64,000 nt of DNA, from contig CAZICV010000001.1 of the NCBI GenBank assembly GCA_964537925.1, positions 496,001-560,000 on the forward strand, in the 5' to 3' direction. Every line of letters begins with the position of its first letter. The stretch's first letter is position 1. The translations under genes and the position numbers were made by a program. The notes beneath the pieces were generated by a model that saw only the letters and a program-made list of their open reading frames with translations, did no database searches and had not been told where the DNA came from. Below are positions 59,656 through 64,000 of the stretch, piece by piece. The stretch comes from SLDF01 sp964537925. Lineage in GTDB: Bacteria > Bacteroidota > Bacteroidia > Chitinophagales > Saprospiraceae.

Positions 59656-60897
59656 ATGAACGCACTATCATTTATAGGAAAAACAGGGTTGGCTGTACTG
59701 TTCCTCATAGGCATCAACTCACAGGCAGGCGCCCAGTTTGACGACCTCTATTACGACCCGTCGTCATTCAATAATCAGTCTTCCAGCGCCCACAGCAGTT
59801 CGTCATCTTCGTCTTCATCATATGACAGCCGCGGCTACGACAACGACAGCTATGGCCAGTACGATGATGCATCATACGGTGGGTACGATGACTATGATTA
59901 TCAGTATGCATCCCGTATCAGACGCTTTCACAGGCCCAATCCGGGTTTCGGATTTTATGATCCTTTCTATATAGATCCCTGGTACTATGATCCGTTCTGG
60001 GTAGGCCCGGCAGACATCTACGTGGGAAGCTCCTTCATGTGGAACCCTTGGAATCGCTGGAACAGGTGGAATCGCTGGGGAGGCGGCTGGTGTGGCTTCA
60101 ACAGCTTTTACAATCCGTACTTCGGCAGCCCGTCCGTAGTGATCATGAACAACTACGGCTGGGGATGGGACCCTTACTTCAGGCCTTACTCCCCATACAA
60201 TCACTGGGGATGGGGCGGCGGCTACCACAATCCCGGCTGGAACTCTCCGGGCTGGGGATGGGGAGGCTGGAACAACGACAATTCACCGTCCAACGTAGTA
60301 TACAGGCCCCGCCAGGGGGGAGCAGTCACTTCTACCGAGCGTGCAAGCCCGAGAGGTGGTCTGCGCAACCCGGACGGTACCCGTGTACAACCCGGGGTAC
60401 ACACCGATCCGCTGGCTCCCGGCGGACGCACCGCACCGAGATCGGGCGGACGAAACGAGGGCGTAGCGCCGGACAGGAACAGCACCAACCCGGTACGCGA
60501 ACCAGCTCAGAGAGAAGCTACGGATCCGCGCAGCCCGGCGCGGAATGCCGAGGAGACAAGACCTACACGCAGGTTCTTCCAGATGGGCCGCGACCAGGAG
60601 GCTCCGGCACGCAACAACGACCGGCAGTCTCCGCAGGAGCCCCGCAGGAATAACCAGGCCGAGCCGCAGCCCAACAGGAGATCTGAAAACTGGCGCAATG
60701 ACGATAATAGCAGGCGCCAGGAAGCGCCGACCAGGAGGCAGGAGACTCCTACCCGCAGAAATGACAGTCCGTCCTATGAGCGCCCTTCGACGCCCTCCCA
60801 CTCACCGAGCCGGAGTTCGTCAGGAAGTAGTGGCGGCAGCAGGTCGGGTGGCTCTTCAGGCGGAGGAGGATCTTCTTCACCCAGGCGTGGAGGATAA
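59656..60897 (+). CDS. Secreted low-complexity protein, Trp/Gly/Tyr-rich then Arg/Pro/Ser-rich
   Basis: A 413-residue protein with a signal peptide (residues 1-26, GLAVLFLIGINSQAGAQ). Residues about 30-75 are Ser/Tyr/Asp-rich (SSAHSSSSSSSSSYDSRGYD). About 95-215 is aromatic- and Gly-rich with repeats like WNPWNRWNRWNRWGGG and GWGWGGWNN. The last 200 residues are Arg/Pro/Thr/Asn-rich and end in a Ser/Gly tail (SGGSRSGGSSGGGG). It resembles structural or matrix proteins of Bacteroidota; no catalytic domain. A terminator follows. Confidence 0.7.
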   Translation: MNALSFIGKTGLAVLFLIGINSQAGAQFDDLYYDPSSFNNQSSSAHSSSSSSSSSYDSRGYDNDSYGQYDDASYGGYDDYDYQYASRIRRFHRPNPGFGFYDPFYIDPWYYDPFWVGPADIYVGSSFMWNPWNRWNRWNRWGGGWCGFNSFYNPYFGSPSVVIMNNYGWGWDPYFRPYSPYNHWGWGGGYHNPGWNSPGWGWGGWNNDNSPSNVVYRPRQGGAVTSTERASPRGGLRNPDGTRVQPGVHTDPLAPGGRTAPRSGGRNEGVAPDRNSTNPVREPAQREATDPRSPARNAEETRPTRRFFQMGRDQEAPARNNDRQSPQEPRRNNQAEPQPNRRSENWRNDDNSRRQEAPTRRQETPTRRNDSPSYERPSTPSHSPSRSSSGSSGGSRSGGSSGGGGSSSPRRGG

Positions 60898-60943
60898 GCC
60901 TGCCGGGCCGATAACACGGTATACTGGTCAATGATAATATTGC

Positions 60944-60986
60944 AGAGGCGGGTGAGATGAAGCCAAATTTCACCGCCTCTTTTTTT
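60944..60986 (+). terminator. Intrinsic terminator after the low-complexity gene
   Basis: AGAGGCGG (60944-60951) pairs with CCGCCTCT (60973-60980), extended by GTGA/TCAC pairing around a one-base bulge, followed by seven T residues on the plus strand. It lies 21 bases before the next start codon. Confidence 0.82.
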
Positions 60987-61006
60987 GAACACAAATACAA
61001 AGCCGT

Positions 61007-62476
61007 ATGCGCCATACCATCTTGCTCATCTTATGCTTCTGCGCTTTGCGATCTGCCACGGCGCAGACTTTCAACGACGCGCTTAGATACTCCCAGTTCC
61101 AGTGGCAGGGCACTGCCAGGTTCATGGGTGTCTCGGGAGCCATGAACGCCCTGGGGGCAGACTTCTCCACCGCATCTACCAATCCCGCCGGCATGGCGAT
61201 GTTCCGCAAGTCGGAACTGATGATCACCCCGAGTTTCAATACCGTCCGTACTTCCAGTGTCCTGCAGGGCACTGGCAACCAGTTATCTGATGAAGGCAGC
61301 AACAAATTTGTACTGAACAATATAGGTATCGTGATCTCGGGAACACCCTCAGGGAGCCGCTGGAAAACGATCAACTTCGGCGTAGGCCTCAACCGGCTGA
61401 ATGCCTACAACCAGGAATTCTTCTTTGAAGGCAACTCCCGGGGTACGATCATAGACCGGTTCACTGCGCTGGCCGACGGGCTGACACCCGCCCAACTGGA
61501 TGACTTCGAAGCCGGGCTGGCCTACGACGTCGGGGCTATCTACTCACCCGATGCAGATAATTTGTATGCCAATGATTTCCAGGGTACACCCAACGCGATC
61601 ATCAACCGCAGACAGCTCGCCGAACAAAGCGGCTATGCCAATGAGCTCAACTTCTCGCTGGCAGCCAACTACGACGAAAAGCTCATGATCGGTGCTTCTA
61701 TCGGTGTGCCTTTCTATAACTTCTCTTACAACAAATACTACGGAGAATCGGACCCGTCCGATGAAATACCTGCCTTCAACCGGCTGGAATACGCCGAATT
61801 CCTGAACGCCAGCGGCAGCGCTGTCAACTTCAAGCTGGGCCTCATCTACAGGCCGATACAGTTGCTGCGCATCGGGCTGGCGTTGCACACGCCTACCTTC
61901 TCACGTATCACGGAAAACTACTCCAACAAACTCACTTATGAGTTCAACGAAGGTAGCGGCAACCAGACTTTCTCTGCGGAGTCGCCGAACGGTTCGTTTG
62001 AATACCGCCTGCAGACTCCCTGGAGATTCATGGGAGGCCTGGGCGTACTGCTCGGCCAGTACGGATTCATAGGCGCCGATGTAGAGTACGTGGATTACAG
62101 TACCAATAACTTCAAGTTCCGGTCGACTTCCATCGCCGACAAAGCCTACGAACGATCACTCAATACTTCTGTCAGGGACAGGCTGCACGGAGCGCTCAAC
62201 TTCCGGACAGGTATAGAGCTTGTAAAGGATGTATGGAGACTGCGCGGAGGGTTTACACTGGACGGCAGCCCGTTTGACGGCGACAGTTCCTTCCGGCCGG
62301 GCTGGAGCCTCGGCGCCGGCCTCCGGGAAAACAGTTTCTTCCTGGACCTGACCTTTGTACGCCGGCAAAGCGACGCTCTCTACAGTCCGTACGCCGTAGC
62401 CAATGCAGCCCAGCAGCAGGTGAGTCAAACACTGCGCAACAGCCAGGTAGTACTGACCCTCGGTTTCAAACTCTGA
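61007..62476 (+). CDS. OmpP1/FadL-type outer-membrane transport protein
   Basis: A 489-residue protein with a signal peptide (residues 1-20, LLILCFCALRSATAQ). The N-terminal plug-like segment DALRYSQFQWQGTARFMGVS and GAMNALGADFSTASTNPAGM is typical of Bacteroidota OMPP1/FadL/TodX proteins, followed by alternating amphipathic strands to the C-terminal aromatic-ending strand QVVLTLGFKL. It should form a beta-barrel that passes hydrophobic compounds such as fatty acids or aromatics. It lies just upstream of hmgA-hppD, which would suit uptake of aromatic compounds, but a terminator intervenes. Confidence 0.88.
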   Translation: MRHTILLILCFCALRSATAQTFNDALRYSQFQWQGTARFMGVSGAMNALGADFSTASTNPAGMAMFRKSELMITPSFNTVRTSSVLQGTGNQLSDEGSNKFVLNNIGIVISGTPSGSRWKTINFGVGLNRLNAYNQEFFFEGNSRGTIIDRFTALADGLTPAQLDDFEAGLAYDVGAIYSPDADNLYANDFQGTPNAIINRRQLAEQSGYANELNFSLAANYDEKLMIGASIGVPFYNFSYNKYYGESDPSDEIPAFNRLEYAEFLNASGSAVNFKLGLIYRPIQLLRIGLALHTPTFSRITENYSNKLTYEFNEGSGNQTFSAESPNGSFEYRLQTPWRFMGGLGVLLGQYGFIGADVEYVDYSTNNFKFRSTSIADKAYERSLNTSVRDRLHGALNFRTGIELVKDVWRLRGGFTLDGSPFDGDSSFRPGWSLGAGLRENSFFLDLTFVRRQSDALYSPYAVANAAQQQVSQTLRNSQVVLTLGFKL

Positions 62477-62513
62477 TGCAGGCCCTGGTATAAAACAGGA
62501 ATCAAGACAACCG

Positions 62514-62543
62514 GAGCAGGCCTCGTGCCTGCTCTTTGTTTTT
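62514..62543 (+). terminator. Intrinsic terminator after the FadL-like gene
   Basis: GAGCAGGC (62514-62521) pairs with GCCTGCTC (62527-62534) across a 5-base loop, followed by TTTGTTTTT. Confidence 0.85.
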
Positions 62544-62676
62544 ACGGCTGAGCGGTCGCGGAAAATTACATTGTATGCCAAAAACAGTGATTGCCCAAAT
62601 TTCGTTATAGCAGAAAGGGGCATTCCTTTTGTTTGGCCCTCAGAAAGCGTAATTTCACCCCGGCAAAACCGGCATC

Positions 62677-63834
62677 ATGCACTATTATTCGCTGGGCAAT
62701 ATACCGCCCAAAAGACATACGCAATTCCGAAAACCCGACGGCGGCCTCTACAAAGAAGAGCTGTTCTCCACGGAAGGGTTCAGCGACCTGTATTCCCTGC
62801 TCTACCATGCCAATCCGCCCACCCAGATACTGCAGGTAGGCGAGCCTTATTCGGTAGCTCCGCAGAAAATACACGACAAACAGCTCAAACACAGATGCCT
62901 GCTCGGTTTTCATATCGAGCCCGAAGACGACTACCTGAAAAGCAGGCAGCCCGTACTGGTCAATGCCGACTGCCAGATATCGCTGGCCGCTCCCAGAAAA
63001 AGCGTGGAAGATTACTTTTTCAAGAATGCGGACGCCGACGAAGTACTCTTCATCCACAAAGGACAGGGCACGCTTCGTACCATGTACGGCAATATACGAT
63101 TCGGCTATGGTGACTATCTGCTGGTTCCAAGGGGTACCATCTACCAGCTGGCCTTCGACACGGAAGACAACCGACTGCTGATCGTCGAGTCAACCAGCCC
63201 GGTAGTCGTTCCGAAGCGGTACCGCAACCAGTTTGGACAACTCATGGAGCATTCGCCTTTCTGTGAGCGCGATATCCGCAAGCCGGCCGACCTTGAAACC
63301 CACGACACTACGGGAGAATTCCGGCTTTTCATCAAGAAGCAGGACAATATCTATCCGTACGTGTACCTCAACCACCCGTTCGATGTGATCGGCTGGGACG
63401 GGTTCGTTTACCCATATGCATTTTCCATACATGATTTCGAACCGATCACAGGTCGCGTGCACCAGCCGCCGCCGGTACACCAGACCTTCGAGACGAGAGG
63501 ATTTGTGATCTGTTCCTTTGTGCCGAGACTCTACGACTATCACCCGCTGGCCATACCCGCGCCATACAACCACTCCAACATAGACAGCGATGAGGTGTTG
63601 TATTATGTGGACGGTGATTTCATGAGCCGCAAACATGTCGAACAGGGCATGATCACATTGCACCCGGGCGGTATACCGCACGGGCCTCATCCGGGCACTG
63701 CCGAGAAAAGCATCGGCCAGACCGAGACAAGGGAACTCGCGGTAATGATCGATACTTTCAGGCCGCTGCTCATGACCGCAGCTGCCGCAGGAATTGAAGA
63801 CCCGGACTACTATCTGTCCTGGCTAACCAAATAA
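62677..63834 (+). CDS. hmgA: Homogentisate 1,2-dioxygenase
   Basis: A 385-residue enzyme, the shorter form seen in Bacteroidota. The N-terminal HYYSLGNIPPKRHTQF and DEVLFIHKGQGTLRT belong to the first cupin-like part; the iron and substrate residues lie in YAFSIHDFEPITGRVHQPPP, then RLYDYHPLAIPAPYNHSNID, and HPGGIPHGPHPG. It opens homogentisate to maleylacetoacetate in tyrosine breakdown. Its stop lies 18 bases before hppD, so the two enzymes are co-expressed. Confidence 0.96.
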   Translation: MHYYSLGNIPPKRHTQFRKPDGGLYKEELFSTEGFSDLYSLLYHANPPTQILQVGEPYSVAPQKIHDKQLKHRCLLGFHIEPEDDYLKSRQPVLVNADCQISLAAPRKSVEDYFFKNADADEVLFIHKGQGTLRTMYGNIRFGYGDYLLVPRGTIYQLAFDTEDNRLLIVESTSPVVVPKRYRNQFGQLMEHSPFCERDIRKPADLETHDTTGEFRLFIKKQDNIYPYVYLNHPFDVIGWDGFVYPYAFSIHDFEPITGRVHQPPPVHQTFETRGFVICSFVPRLYDYHPLAIPAPYNHSNIDSDEVLYYVDGDFMSRKHVEQGMITLHPGGIPHGPHPGTAEKSIGQTETRELAVMIDTFRPLLMTAAAAGIEDPDYYLSWLTK

Positions 63835-63852
63835 AAACCATAGTTACTAGCA

Positions 63853-64000
63853 ATGAGTACTTTAGTTCAACCATCAGCCCGCACCAGCCAGGATGTATTC
63901 CCACTGAACGGGACAGATTATCTTGAGTTTTATGTCGGCAACGCCAAGCAGTCGGCCCTCTATTACCAGGCTTGCTTCGGCTTCGAGCTGGTCGCCTACA
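63853..64000 (+). CDS. hppD: 4-hydroxyphenylpyruvate dioxygenase, N-terminal fragment
   Basis: The first 49 codons, MSTLVQPSARTSQDVFPLNG through TDYLEFYVGNAKQSALYYQA, followed by FGFELVAY. The LEFYVGNAKQ and YYxxxFGF segments identify a 4-HPPD-type VOC domain. The enzyme converts 4-hydroxyphenylpyruvate to homogentisate, the substrate of the adjacent HmgA. Only the start is visible; the window ends here. Confidence 0.9.
   Translation, partial: MSTLVQPSARTSQDVFPLNGTDYLEFYVGNAKQSALYYQACFGFELVAY

Overview
The window reads as chromosomal DNA from a member of the Bacteroidota. Three kinds of evidence support this: two secreted proteins end in type IX secretion (T9SS) type-A sorting domains; Rho carries the long Gln/Arg/Glu-rich insertion usual in this phylum and ProS is of the archaeal/eukaryotic type; and several start regions carry TAnnTTTG elements like the Bacteroidota -7 promoter box. 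The mix of aromatic degradation, zeaxanthin-type carotenoid genes and T9SS substrates would suit an aerobic environmental lineage such as Saprospiria, but that finer placement is a guess. I saw no rRNA, tRNA or CRISPR array.

Layout. 0-5 kb: etfB fragment, TPR protein, methylmalonyl-CoA epimerase, a DCC thiol-disulfide protein behind a CPA2 antiporter, a DUF962 protein and two Hsp20 chaperones that end at a strong hairpin. 5-17 kb: MltD-like transglycosylase, hisS-pheS, an O-antigen-ligase-like protein, arabinose-5-phosphate isomerase, an FG-GAP T9SS protein, an AraC regulator and a second CPA2 antiporter. 17-20 kb: a run of small membrane proteins (YtxH, holin-like, AI-2E permease and a 48-residue Lmo0937-like protein). 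20-36 kb: mostly housekeeping: recQ, a glycosyltransferase, aroQ, rnpA-rpmH, rho, serS, a zinc peptidase, frr, lpxH, 3-hydroxyanthranilate dioxygenase, an atypical SDR and thrS. 36-42.5 kb: a GT39-like transferase, then a MarR regulator divergent from crtI-crtB-crtZ-crtY. 42.5-53 kb: a lineage-specific stretch of secreted proteins, lipoproteins, an XRE regulator behind a three-copy operator-like array, and a degenerate IS481-like gene. 53-64 kb: Bcp peroxiredoxin, a Trp-repeat protein, a DUF3127 protein with an SSB-like tail, an S9 peptidase, yceI with its own MarR, proS, a low-complexity secreted protein, a FadL-like porin, and hmgA followed by hppD cut by the window end.

How the parts fit. 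HmgA and HppD form the tyrosine to homogentisate to maleylacetoacetate route, and 3-HAO belongs to the kynurenine route. The crt operon predicts phytoene to lycopene to beta-carotene to zeaxanthin. KdsD, LpxH, the ligase-like protein and the GT39-like enzymes point to lipopolysaccharide/glycan assembly. The observations most worth following are regulatory: (i) the 21-bp tandem operator array in front of the XRE gene, whose half-sites recur between the DUF962 gene and hsp20; (ii) the TGTATATACA palindrome in front of both a MarR gene and yceI; (iii) leader and signal-peptide sequences shared by otherwise unrelated secreted-protein genes; and (iv) an intact IS481-like reading frame whose DDE triad appears to be H-D-Q. 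All calls come from reading the sequence; no database search was run.
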